A DNA stretch of 64,000 nt. Origin: Luteibacter sp. dw_328. GTDB taxonomy: Bacteria; Pseudomonadota; Gammaproteobacteria; Xanthomonadales; Rhodanobacteraceae. Shown here in pieces: positions 42,780 to 49,772 of the stretch (position 1 is the first letter of the stretch; every line of letters begins with the position of its first letter). Location of the stretch: positions 372,001 through 436,000 of the forward strand of contig NZ_JAAVUW010000005.1 in assembly GCF_018449605.1 (NCBI RefSeq). Direction: 5' to 3'. Position numbers and translations under genes: made by a program. Below the pieces are notes generated by a model, which worked only from the letters and a program-made list of their open reading frames with translations, had not been told where the DNA came from and did no database searches.

Positions 42780-43766
42780 TCAGCGCATGCCTGCGCTCGA
42801 TGCACGCAGTGCAACCTGTCCGGGCGCGGCGACTGACTCGGCACCGGGGCGAACCGGTGTAATGCCGGCGCGCGGCGGAAGGTTCGAGGGAAGTTGGACG
42901 TTCCACGCCAGTCCGAAGTATTCCAGCACCTGGATGAAGCGGTAACCCAGATCGATCTGGCCCGGGTACAGCCCATGACGTGCCGAGCCGGGAAACGCAT
43001 GATGGTTGTTGTGCCAGCTCTCGCCCATCGTCGGGATAGCGGCAAGGGGAACGTCGTGCGCCTGGATGCCGGCATGATCGACTGTCCAGCTCTGCGGTCC
43101 ACGCGTGTGGGCAAAGTAAGAGATGAACCAGTGCATGGTGGTGCAGGCCGCGACCCGGACGAAGACGCCCCAAACCACCCACGGCCAGCCACCGAAGTAA
43201 TACAACACCAGCGCTAGCGGGATCTGGTGGAACTTCCATGTCCGCTCGAGAAACCGGAGGAAGGGATCGTCGGCGATGCCCGGACCGGGATCGAATCCCG
43301 GCGGATTGTCCAGAACGAGACGGCAGTGAAGATTCCACCATCCGTCCTTGAGCAGGCCATGCCGGTGGGCCAGGAAATCATGGCACGCCGGCTGACGCTG
43401 CGCCCAGTCGCGCATGTCATGGGTGCGAATGGTCCAGAGCGGGCCGCCCATGCCCACAAGCGCTCCCATCCACGCCAGCAGGCGCTCCAGCCATTTCGGG
43501 CAGGCGAAGCTTCGGTGCACGAGACGGCGATGAAAACCTACCGAATGGCCGCTGCACAGGGTGACCGCTGAGAGAATCAGGAAAACCCCCAGGGCACTCC
43601 AGCTGACGTAGAAAGGCGCGAGCACGACCGCGGCAGTGAGCATGCTTCCGTTCCACAGCGAGCGGATCGGGTCCCAACGCACGTGGCCGTGTATGGGATT
43701 GACACCGGGAGCGAGGATAAGCGAGTTGACCTTGTAGGGATCGCGTTGGGCAATGTCTTCGATCAT
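42780..43766 (-). CDS. Membrane fatty acid (acyl-CoA) desaturase
   Basis: A 328-residue integral membrane di-iron desaturase. Hydrophobic hairpins surround the three His boxes: C-S-G-H-S-V-G-F-H-R-R-L-V-H at about 90, H-D-M-R-D-W-A-Q ... H-D-F-L-A-H-R-H at about 140-155 and H-N-N-H-H at about 250. The spacing fits delta-9 type acyl desaturases that insert a cis double bond in membrane lipids. The second box, where many family members read HRxHH, is altered to THDMRDW. It heads away from a Coq4-like and DUF4166 gene pair on the same strand. Confidence 0.87.
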   Translation of the reverse strand: MIEDIAQRDPYKVNSLILAPGVNPIHGHVRWDPIRSLWNGSMLTAAVVLAPFYVSWSALGVFLILSAVTLCSGHSVGFHRRLVHRSFACPKWLERLLAWMGALVGMGGPLWTIRTHDMRDWAQRQPACHDFLAHRHGLLKDGWWNLHCRLVLDNPPGFDPGPGIADDPFLRFLERTWKFHQIPLALVLYYFGGWPWVVWGVFVRVAACTTMHWFISYFAHTRGPQSWTVDHAGIQAHDVPLAAIPTMGESWHNNHHAFPGSARHGLYPGQIDLGYRFIQVLEYFGLAWNVQLPSNLPPRAGITPVRPGAESVAAPGQVALRASSAGMR

Positions 43767-43814
43767 GGCGGCGTCCGTTCTTAGGTGGCAGGAAGGTCTT
43801 TCTGAAAGCAGCGT

Positions 43815-44294
43815 CTACACCACGAGGATTGTCACTACGGTGACCAACGGAACCATCGGCGCCAACATCAGCGCGAACGACAAGCCGACGAGGCGCAGGT
43901 ACGCCAGAACGTGGCCCACCGTCGGTCGTATCGGGACTGTCGGTGCGAATCGAGCGCGTAGTTCGTCAATCGGAAGCGTGAACACATGGCTCGACGGCGG
44001 CAGTCCGTAGAGCGACGTGCCGTGACGACCGCGCAGGAAAGCGGCGAAGGTACGTCCGGGCAGAAAGATGGCTCCCAGGCCCACCAGCGGTAGACAGAAC
44101 GCCGTCGCGCCAGCATGGGGAAAGCGTCCTGCGGCAAACTCCCAGGCGGCCATCTGCATTTCACCCGCAGGAGTGAGGGGGAAACCCGTGAGTGCGTGAT
44201 GTAAGTCGTGCCGGGCAAGCGCGGCGCGGCGCCAGGCGAAGTTCGGCAAGCGTACGTGCAACAGGCCGTCGCCGAGATACCAGGTCTCATCCAT
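43815..44294 (-). CDS. Coq4-like membrane protein
   Basis: A 159-residue protein. RHDLHHALTGFPLTPAGEMQMAAWEFAAGRFPHAGAT matches the Coq4 signature, in which HDxxHxLTGY...GE places a metal-binding H-D-x-x-H in a helical protein of the quinone pathway. Unlike Coq4 it ends in hydrophobic segments (TAFCLPLVGLGAIFLPG and VLAYLRLVGLSFALMLAPMVPLVTVVTILVV), probably three membrane helices. It overlaps the DUF4166 gene by 8 bases and precedes the desaturase. Function in a lipid or quinone modification is inference. Confidence 0.5.
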   Translation of the reverse strand: MDETWYLGDGLLHVRLPNFAWRRAALARHDLHHALTGFPLTPAGEMQMAAWEFAAGRFPHAGATAFCLPLVGLGAIFLPGRTFAAFLRGRHGTSLYGLPPSSHVFTLPIDELRARFAPTVPIRPTVGHVLAYLRLVGLSFALMLAPMVPLVTVVTILVV

Positions 44295-44865
44295 GATGGC
44301 GGGGTTCCAGGACGCCGCTGTAGCGAATCACTTCACCAAGAACCGGCACCGCGAAGGCGACGTGGAATCGGTAGTGGCCATCTTCGATGCGCTTGTAGGC
44401 CGTCGAGCGAGGGATCATCCACAAGGGGATACGCATGCCGCGCAGGCTTGCGCGTATCACGCGCCAGTACCACCCGCCGTCGATCACGTCGACGGCCAAC
44501 GCGAGCTCGAGCGTACCGGTCTTCTCGACCCAGTGACCCTCCGGCCAGTGGCCGACGGGAAGGAAGGTCGAGCGGAGATCGTGGGTGTCATCGAAGCACC
44601 GATCCCACGACAGCGTCTTCGCGTCGTGGCGGATCGTAACGGTCAGGCGGTGCTGGCCTGCGGTATCCGGCATGCCGAGCTTGCGCGCCATATGGCGTCC
44701 GAACGCCCTGGCCAAGGCGCCCTCGCCGAAGTGCAGATCCACGGTGCCGCTTAGTTCGCTGTCCTGTGCATGCAGGACCCGGAGCAGCGGATGGAGTTCG
44801 CCGAATCCGGCGCCAAACCAGTCCGCGACCGCATGGGTGCCCTTTGTTCCAACCGCTGTGCTCAT
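44287..44865 (-). CDS. DUF4166 domain-containing protein
   Basis: A 192-residue protein starting at ATG 44865 (MSTAVGTKGTHAVADWFGAGFGELHPLLRVLHAQD), 19 codons inside the longest frame. The DUF4166 pattern is visible: F-x-x-L-x-P-L-L-R-x-L-H, then a central G-x-L-A-R-A-F-G-R-H-M-A-R-K-L-G-M-P, DAKTLSWDRCFDDTHDL (where family members read E-x-W-x-R-x-F) and RVIRASLRGMRIPLWMIPRSTAYKRIEDGHYRFHVAFAVPVLGEVIRYSGVLEP. The biochemical role is unknown. It is the first gene of a desaturase/Coq4-like group, divergent from an ArsR gene. Confidence 0.75.
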   Translation of the reverse strand: MSTAVGTKGTHAVADWFGAGFGELHPLLRVLHAQDSELSGTVDLHFGEGALARAFGRHMARKLGMPDTAGQHRLTVTIRHDAKTLSWDRCFDDTHDLRSTFLPVGHWPEGHWVEKTGTLELALAVDVIDGGWYWRVIRASLRGMRIPLWMIPRSTAYKRIEDGHYRFHVAFAVPVLGEVIRYSGVLEPRHHG

Positions 44866-44927
44866 GACCGCCCCCTGTTCATGGCGATGGAAAGACTCCG
44901 TCCTATGCGCTACCATACACACTAGTT

Positions 44928-44947
44928 AACTAAATAGCTAATTAGTT
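44928..44947. promoter_or_regulatory. ArsR-type operator palindrome overlapping the arsR start
   Basis: AACTAAATAGCTAATTAGTT is a palindrome with only two mismatched pairs (18 of 20 matched) and ends at the base before the ArsR ATG (44948). A second perfect palindrome TAGTTAACTA (44923-44932) overlaps it. AT-rich symmetric sites at the promoter are typical operators for ArsR/SmtB repressors. The site also lies between the divergent DUF4166 group and arsR, so one protein could control both. Confidence 0.7.
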
Positions 44948-45271
44948 ATGAAGATTGATGCGGCCTTCGAAGCCTTGGGCTCCACCACGCGACGGAAGAT
45001 CCTTGCCTATCTGTCCGAGGCCACCCTGACGGCCGGAGAGATTGCCGACCGCTTCGACATGAGCAAGCCGGCGTTATCCAAGCACCTGAAGATTCTCGAG
45101 AACGCGGGCATGGTCCGCAGCGAGAAGAAAGGCCAGTTCGTTCATTACAGTCTGGCCGACGAGAACATGCTGGCAACCCTGCACAGCTTCCTGACCACCT
45201 TCTGTCCCGTGGGTGGACCTCTGAAGCGAGAGAGCGCGGCGATTGCCAGGAACAAGCGCAAGACCGACTGA
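44948..45271 (+). CDS. ArsR family winged-helix repressor
   Basis: A 107-residue ArsR protein: MKIDAAFEALGSTTRRKILAYLSEATLTAGEIADRFDMSKPALSKHLKILENAGMVRSEKKGQFVHYSLADENMLATLHSFL. The winged helix is complete, but there is no C-x-C-x-x-C or other metal-cluster motif, so it is probably a non-metal ArsR member (for example lipid-, redox- or autorepressor-type). A 20-bp palindromic operator overlaps its start. It is followed 14 bp later by a methyltransferase gene. Confidence 0.9.
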   Translation: MKIDAAFEALGSTTRRKILAYLSEATLTAGEIADRFDMSKPALSKHLKILENAGMVRSEKKGQFVHYSLADENMLATLHSFLTTFCPVGGPLKRESAAIARNKRKTD

Positions 45272-45285
45272 CACAAGGAAGGCTC

Positions 45286-46074
45286 ATGCAGGAAATAGAC
45301 AACGCGATCTATGACCGGGTCGCCACCACGTGGTGGGACCAGGACGGCTTCATGTCGTTATTGCGTACCTCGGTTAACCCACCGCGGTTCGCGTACTTTC
45401 GCGAGGCTTTGGTCTCGCGTCTTGGCCGGGACCCTCGAGGACTCCGTGTCCTCGACGTGGGTTGTGGCGGTGGCCTGCTGTCGGAAGAGTTCGCCGCCAT
45501 GGGCTGCGACGTGACCGGCATCGATCAATCCCTGCCGACACTGGCCGCCGCTCTGCAGCATGCCGACGCATCGGGTTTACCCATCCGCTATCTCGAAGGC
45601 AGTGCCGAACAGCTGGCGTTTGAGTCGGGAACGTTCGACATCGTGTGCTGCTGCGATGTGCTCGAGCACGTGGACAACCCCGATGCCGTCATTGGCGAGA
45701 TATCGCGCGTGTTGAAGCCCGGTGGGATTTTCTTCTTCGACACGATCAATCGCACGTTCAAGAGCAAGCTCGTCGCGATCAAGCTCGCGCAGGACTGGCG
45801 TCTGACCCGGCTCATTCCGCAGGATGTGCACGTGTGGGAGAAATTCATACGACCGAGTGAGCTCGTTGAGCTCCTCGATCGCCATGGCATGCCGGGGTCT
45901 GAGCTCGCCGGACTCTCGCCGGCGATGAATCCATTCACCGCCCTCGGTGCGCTGATCCGGAACAAGCTGGGAACGATGACGTTTGCGGAGCTGGGTGAGC
46001 GGGTCAAGCTCAAGCAGAGCAAGGACCTCTCCATTTCCTATATGGGCTTTGCCGTGCGCTCTGCCGCGGCGTAA
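45286..46074 (+). CDS. UbiG-like SAM-dependent methyltransferase
   Basis: A 262-residue class I methyltransferase. SAM motif I is VLDVGCGGGLLSEEFA (about residues 51-66), the acidic residue of motif post-I lies in CDVTGIDQS, and motifs II-III include DIVCCCDVLEHVDNPD and ISRVLKPGGIFFFDTINRT. The NRT-xx-S and HxWEKFIxPxEL sequences belong to the UbiG branch, which methylates ubiquinone intermediates at O positions. A true ubiG normally lies elsewhere with other genes; with the Coq4-like neighbour this may be a secondary quinone- or lipid-methylating enzyme. Confidence 0.8.
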   Translation: MQEIDNAIYDRVATTWWDQDGFMSLLRTSVNPPRFAYFREALVSRLGRDPRGLRVLDVGCGGGLLSEEFAAMGCDVTGIDQSLPTLAAALQHADASGLPIRYLEGSAEQLAFESGTFDIVCCCDVLEHVDNPDAVIGEISRVLKPGGIFFFDTINRTFKSKLVAIKLAQDWRLTRLIPQDVHVWEKFIRPSELVELLDRHGMPGSELAGLSPAMNPFTALGALIRNKLGTMTFAELGERVKLKQSKDLSISYMGFAVRSAAA

Positions 46075-46114
46075 ACATCGGCGGGCCTTCACCCACGGTT
46101 GGCCCGCCATGCAC

Positions 46115-46795
46115 TCATACCGAGAGCTGTTTCATCAGCACCGCTGCGGCTTCCGATGACGAGGCCGGGTTCTGGCCGGTGATCAGCAGGCCGTCGGTGA
46201 CGACATACGAGCCCCAGTCCGGCCCCTTCGAGTAAATGCCACCCTTGGCCTTGAGTTCGTCCTCGACAAGGAAAGGCACGATCTCGGTGAGGCCCACGCC
46301 GGCTTCCTCCGTGTTGGTGAAGCCGGTGACCTGCTTGCCTTCGACCAGCGGCCTGCCGCTCGATGCCTTCACGTGGCGAAGCACGCCCGGCGCGTGACAG
46401 ACCAGCGCGACCGGCTTGCCGGCTTCGATGAACGACTCGATCAGCGCGATGGAATGCTTGTCTTCGGCAAGATCCCACAGCGGGCCGTGACCACCCGGAT
46501 AGAACACGGTGTCGAAGTCGGCCTGCGACACGCTGTCCAGCCGCACGGTATTGGCGAGCTGGGCGTTCGCCGCCGCGTCCGCTTCGAAACGACGGGTGAC
46601 GTCGGTCTGAAAAGACGGCTCGTTGCTCTTCGGATCCAGCGGCGGTTGGCCGCCCTTGGGCGAGGCCAGAACGATCTCGGCGCCAGCGTCTTTGAACGTG
46701 TAATAGGGCGCGGCCAGCTCTTCGAGCCAGAAGCCCGTCTTACGACCGGTGTTGCCGAGTTCGTCGTGCGAGGTCAGAACGATGAGGACTTTCAT
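46115..46795 (-). CDS. DJ-1/PfpI superfamily protein (type 1 glutamine amidotransferase-like, Hsp31/YajL group)
   Basis: A 226-residue protein. The nucleophile elbow holds Cys in A-L-V-C-H-A-P-G at about residue 132, with a Glu earlier in AEIVLASPKGGQPPLDPKS and His next to the Cys, the Glu-Cys-His arrangement of Hsp31-like glyoxalase III/deglycase proteins. VFYPGGHGPLWDL is the conserved GGHG loop. It probably detoxifies methylglyoxal or repairs glycated proteins. It lies 78 bp downstream of a tetR gene on the same strand, with an operator-like palindrome in between. Confidence 0.87.
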   Translation of the reverse strand: MKVLIVLTSHDELGNTGRKTGFWLEELAAPYYTFKDAGAEIVLASPKGGQPPLDPKSNEPSFQTDVTRRFEADAAANAQLANTVRLDSVSQADFDTVFYPGGHGPLWDLAEDKHSIALIESFIEAGKPVALVCHAPGVLRHVKASSGRPLVEGKQVTGFTNTEEAGVGLTEIVPFLVEDELKAKGGIYSKGPDWGSYVVTDGLLITGQNPASSSEAAAVLMKQLSV

Positions 46796-46823
46796 GGTGG
46801 TTCTCCTGGGGGTGATTGTTGAA

Positions 46824-46840
46824 GTAGACCAGTCGTCTAC
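46824..46840. promoter_or_regulatory. TetR operator-like palindrome, site A (pfpI promoter)
   Basis: GTAGACCAGTCGTCTAC: arms GTAGAC and GTCTAC around CAGTC. It matches site B at 47504-47518 in 14 of 15 core bases (TAGACC-R-GTCGTCTA) and lies 29 bp upstream of the PfpI start codon, so it can control that gene apart from tetR. Confidence 0.75.
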
Positions 46841-46873
46841 AGTACAGGTAAAAAAATAAGCGCCGCTCGCCTG

Positions 46874-47482
46874 TCAGGGCGAAAGATTGAGGATCTGGCG
46901 CGTGGTCTTCATCGCCGTGTGGAAAGGCTCGGTGTTGCGAACGATCTTCACCATGACGCTCGCGCCGAGCCACAACTGGTACAGGCTTTGCGCGACATCT
47001 TCCGGCGCTTCGTCGACCACTAACGAGCCGTCGTCCAACCCGGCTTCGATCGCACCGGCAAGCTGCCCGATGATTCCCGAGGTGCCGCGCTTGAGCGACG
47101 CGCGCATGGCTTCGGACAGGTCCGCAACCTCCGCGCCGAGCTTCACGGCAAGACATTTGCCCTGGCAGTCCTGAAAGGATTGGTTGTTCTGCCAGGCCTG
47201 GAAGTAGTTCTCGAGCCGACGCGACATCGGGCCGCCGGCCTGGCGCAGCGTCCGGTCCATGTCGGCCAGGTAATCCTCGAAGTAGTCCTCCAGCAGCGCT
47301 TCGCCGAAGGCTTCTTTCGAACCGAAGTAGTGATAGAACGAGCCCTTCGGCACGCCGGCGGCGGTGAGAATCTCGTTGAGACCGACGGCAGAAAAGCCCT
47401 TGCCGCCCATGATCCGCTGGCCGGTGGCCAGGATCTTGTCGCGGACGTCGGACGATTCGGTGGGGGCGATAACGGGGCTCAT
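46874..47482 (-). CDS. TetR/AcrR family regulator of the DJ-1/PfpI gene
   Basis: A 202-residue TetR protein: MSPVIAPTESSDVRDKILATGQRIMGGKGFSAVGLNEILTAAGVPKGSFYHYFGSKEAFGEALLEDYFEDY holds the helix-turn-helix at residues ~11-58. The body resembles the AcuR/YxaF type with a buried Cys in CQGKCLAVKLGAEVADLSE, residues that sense electrophiles in related repressors. The same palindrome (TAGACC-R-GTCGTCTA) occurs before this gene and before the downstream pfpI, which suggests control of both. Confidence 0.9.
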   Translation of the reverse strand: MSPVIAPTESSDVRDKILATGQRIMGGKGFSAVGLNEILTAAGVPKGSFYHYFGSKEAFGEALLEDYFEDYLADMDRTLRQAGGPMSRRLENYFQAWQNNQSFQDCQGKCLAVKLGAEVADLSEAMRASLKRGTSGIIGQLAGAIEAGLDDGSLVVDEAPEDVAQSLYQLWLGASVMVKIVRNTEPFHTAMKTTRQILNLSP

Positions 47483-47503
47483 GGGGTGAACTATAGACGC
47501 AAT

Positions 47504-47518
47504 TAGACCGGTCGTCTA
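47504..47518. promoter_or_regulatory. TetR operator-like palindrome, site B (tetR promoter)
   Basis: TAGACCGGTCGTCTA (15 bp) lies 21 bp upstream of the TetR start codon and matches site A at 46826-46840 except for one base. Its symmetric core GACCGGTC is perfect, and the outer arms TAGAC/GTCTA also match. Confidence 0.75.
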
Positions 47519-47653
47519 CCGTAATCTCTCCCAGTCGCTGACGATGACGGAACGACCCTGGAACGGTCATTCACCAAGACAGCAATCTTCTGCAATTCTG
47601 GCCCCTCGCGTCGCTTCATAGTGCCTTTGTCATCCAACCTCCAGGGGAATTCC

Positions 47654-48658
47654 ATGAGTGAGACCGAAGTTAACGCGCCACATGACGCCCCACGCCGCAA
47701 GTTCGTCACCTCGGCGGGCCTGACGGCCGGCGCCCTCGTCGCTGGCGGCGCATCTGTCGTCCAAGGCGCCATGGCCGCGCCTGCTCCTTCGAAGTCCGCT
47801 GCCGGAGCGCACCGGGCCGAGTCGTCGACCGTTGTCACCAAGGACGGCGTCGAGATCTTCTTTAAAGACTGGGGCCCGAAGGACGCACAGCCCATCGTGT
47901 TCCACCACGGCTGGCCGTTGTCGGCGGACGACTGGGACGCGCAGATGCTCTTTTTCGTCCAGCACGGCTATCGCGTCATCGCGCACGATCGGCGCGGACA
48001 CGGCCGTTCGCAGCAGGTGAGCGATGGGCATGACATGGATCACTACGCTGCCGATGCATGGGCCGTCGTCGAGCACCTGAACCTTAAGAACGCCGTGCAC
48101 ATTGGCCACTCCACCGGTGGTGGCGAAGTCGCCCGCTACGTGGCCAATTACGGCCAACCGAACGGTCGCGTGGCCAAGGCCGTCCTGGTAAGCGCGGTGC
48201 CTCCGCTGATGCTGAAGACCGCGGCGAATCCGGGTGGCACACCGCTCGACGTGTTCGATGGATTCCGCAAAGCCCTGGCTGAAAATCGCGCTCAGTTTTA
48301 CCTCGACGTTGCCTCCGGCCCCTTCTACGGCTTTAACCGGCCGGGTGCCAAGGTGTCCCAGGGCATTATCCAGAACTGGTGGCGTCAGGGCATGATCGGT
48401 GCCGCCAAGGCGCACTACGACGGCATCAAGGCTTTTTCCGAAACCGACCAGACGGAAGACCTCAAGAAGTTCACCGTCCCGACCTTCGTCATGCATGGCG
48501 ATGACGACCAGGTGGTCCCTTACAAGGATGCCGGTGTGCTCTCAGCAAAGCTCATCAAGGGCGCGAAGCTGAAGATCTATCCGGGTTACCCGCACGGCAT
48601 GCTGACCGTGCACGCCGATGAGCTTAACAACGACATTCTCGAGTTCATCAAGAGCTGA
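47654..48658 (+). CDS. Tat-exported alpha/beta hydrolase, non-heme chloroperoxidase-like
   Basis: A 334-residue protein from ATG 47654 (AGGGGAA upstream). A twin-arginine signal reads [30 protein letters not shown]. The mature part is the cofactor-free haloperoxidase type: [36 protein letters not shown], nucleophile Ser in G-H-S-T-G-G-G-E-V, Asp in [11 protein letters not shown] and His in YPGYPHGML. These enzymes are esterases/perhydrolases that form peracids from short acids and peroxide. It stands alone and ends at a strong hairpin. Confidence 0.9.
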   Translation: MSETEVNAPHDAPRRKFVTSAGLTAGALVAGGASVVQGAMAAPAPSKSAAGAHRAESSTVVTKDGVEIFFKDWGPKDAQPIVFHHGWPLSADDWDAQMLFFVQHGYRVIAHDRRGHGRSQQVSDGHDMDHYAADAWAVVEHLNLKNAVHIGHSTGGGEVARYVANYGQPNGRVAKAVLVSAVPPLMLKTAANPGGTPLDVFDGFRKALAENRAQFYLDVASGPFYGFNRPGAKVSQGIIQNWWRQGMIGAAKAHYDGIKAFSETDQTEDLKKFTVPTFVMHGDDDQVVPYKDAGVLSAKLIKGAKLKIYPGYPHGMLTVHADELNNDILEFIKS

Positions 48659-48672
48659 CTTGCGGTGCAATT

Positions 48673-48701
48673 TCCGGTCGGGGCGCAACGCCCCGACCGG
48701 A
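48673..48701. terminator. Bidirectional terminator hairpin
   Basis: TCCGGTCGGGGCG (48673-48685), loop CAA, CGCCCCGACCGGA (48689-48701): a perfect 13-bp stem between the convergent chloroperoxidase-like gene and the membrane protein gene. No long T-run follows on either side. Confidence 0.6.
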
Positions 48702-48715
48702 CGTCGGATGCCGTA

Positions 48716-49549
48716 TCAGCCGCCCGGCCGGCAAACGAACTGGTGCTTGATCGCATCGTAAGCATCCAGATGGTTGTCGAAGATCCGCTCGCCCGCGACA
48801 TAGCTCAGGCTACAGGCGAGCTTGCCGGTGCCGTTTGTCCGGATGCTTCGCTGGCGAACGAGGCCGTGGTCCGTATGCATAACGATGTCGTATTCCAGGG
48901 CCCGGTAGCCGTCCCAGGTGACTTCGACCGGCGGCGAGACGTCGAGCGTCATGTTCTTCAGGCTGGCAAACGCACGCTCACTCTTGACGACCACGTTTAT
49001 CCCGGCTTCCAGCGTCACGGAGGATGAGTTTCCCTCCTTGATGGCGATCAGGTTCGCGGCGGATTGCTTGTTGACGGTCAAAACGGCCCTGCTCGTTACC
49101 ATGTTCCCGGCTACCGCCCGTGACACAGGAAGCGCCGTCCAGCCTGCGGGCCACGTGAGGCTGGGTGCAGGCATGGGATCGTGGCTTGCTTCCCAGGCCA
49201 GCGTCATGACACTGGGAAGGGTCACGACCACGGTCAGCGTGACGATGCCGGCGATGCGATAGCGCGAGCCGACGAGAATGCTGATGAACGTCACGACGGC
49301 GGGTATGAGCAGGACCACGCCGGCGGCCGCGGCAAGTACGAGCGGCATGCGGGAAGGCGTCGGCAGCAATGTGGCGAACCGCCACCATGCAAGGAGCATC
49401 AGCGCCACGGTCGCCGCGATGTAGGCGAGCCACGGCATGTCTTTCCTGCCGCTGACCGTTGTCGGCGCGGTTGTCGGCGCGCCCAGCGGTGACGTTGGCG
49501 GAGGGTAAGGCGACGCCGGTGGCAGATCCGGTTGCGGCTCGTTCGTCAT
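48716..49549 (-). CDS. Membrane protein of unknown function
   Basis: A 277-residue protein from the ATG at 49549 (six codons inside the longest frame). A proline-rich N-terminus (MTNEPQPDLPPASPYPPPTSPLGAPTTAPTT) precedes three predicted membrane helices (WLAYIAATVALMLLAWW, LVLAAAAGVVLLIPAVVTFISILVG and IAGIVTLTVVVTLPSVMTL). A C-terminal soluble domain contains WTALPVSRAVAGNMVTSRAVLTVNKQSAANLIAIKEGNSSSVTLEAGI and ends LVRQRSIRTNGTGKLACSLSYVAGERIFDNHLDAYDAIKHQFVCRPGG with two Cys. I do not recognise the family. Confidence 0.75.
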   Translation of the reverse strand: MTNEPQPDLPPASPYPPPTSPLGAPTTAPTTVSGRKDMPWLAYIAATVALMLLAWWRFATLLPTPSRMPLVLAAAAGVVLLIPAVVTFISILVGSRYRIAGIVTLTVVVTLPSVMTLAWEASHDPMPAPSLTWPAGWTALPVSRAVAGNMVTSRAVLTVNKQSAANLIAIKEGNSSSVTLEAGINVVVKSERAFASLKNMTLDVSPPVEVTWDGYRALEYDIVMHTDHGLVRQRSIRTNGTGKLACSLSYVAGERIFDNHLDAYDAIKHQFVCRPGG

Positions 49550-49620
49550 GTTTTCTTCCGGCATCACGGGCAGTCCAGCTGAAAGCCGTGCCGCGGCGGC
49601 TACGGGTCATCAGGGAAACA

Positions 49621-49645
49621 AAAAAAAGCCCTCGAAACCGAGGGC
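49621..49645 (-). terminator. Intrinsic terminator of the Oar-like receptor transcript
   Basis: GCCCTCG (49628-49634), loop AAAC, CGAGGGC (49639-49645). On the minus strand the stem is followed by seven T bases (49627-49621) and then TGTTT, a textbook intrinsic terminator 128 bp after the receptor's stop codon. No gene is evident in the 128 bp. Confidence 0.85.
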
Positions 49646-49772
49646 GATCTGGGTAGAGCTCTATTCGTCGCCTTTGGGGCGGTAAATCCGCCCCGGACTC
49701 TTGTTGTAGATAGGCGTGGGCCCGTTCCCATTCAAGCCGTAACTTGTCGTGAAACGGGCCGTGTGCGACCGA

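Noticed and set aside
49661-49772. Short minus-strand frame after the Oar-like receptor (ends RIYRPKGDE)
   Set aside because: No start codon of its own with a ribosome binding site; its long form overlaps the receptor gene in another frame.
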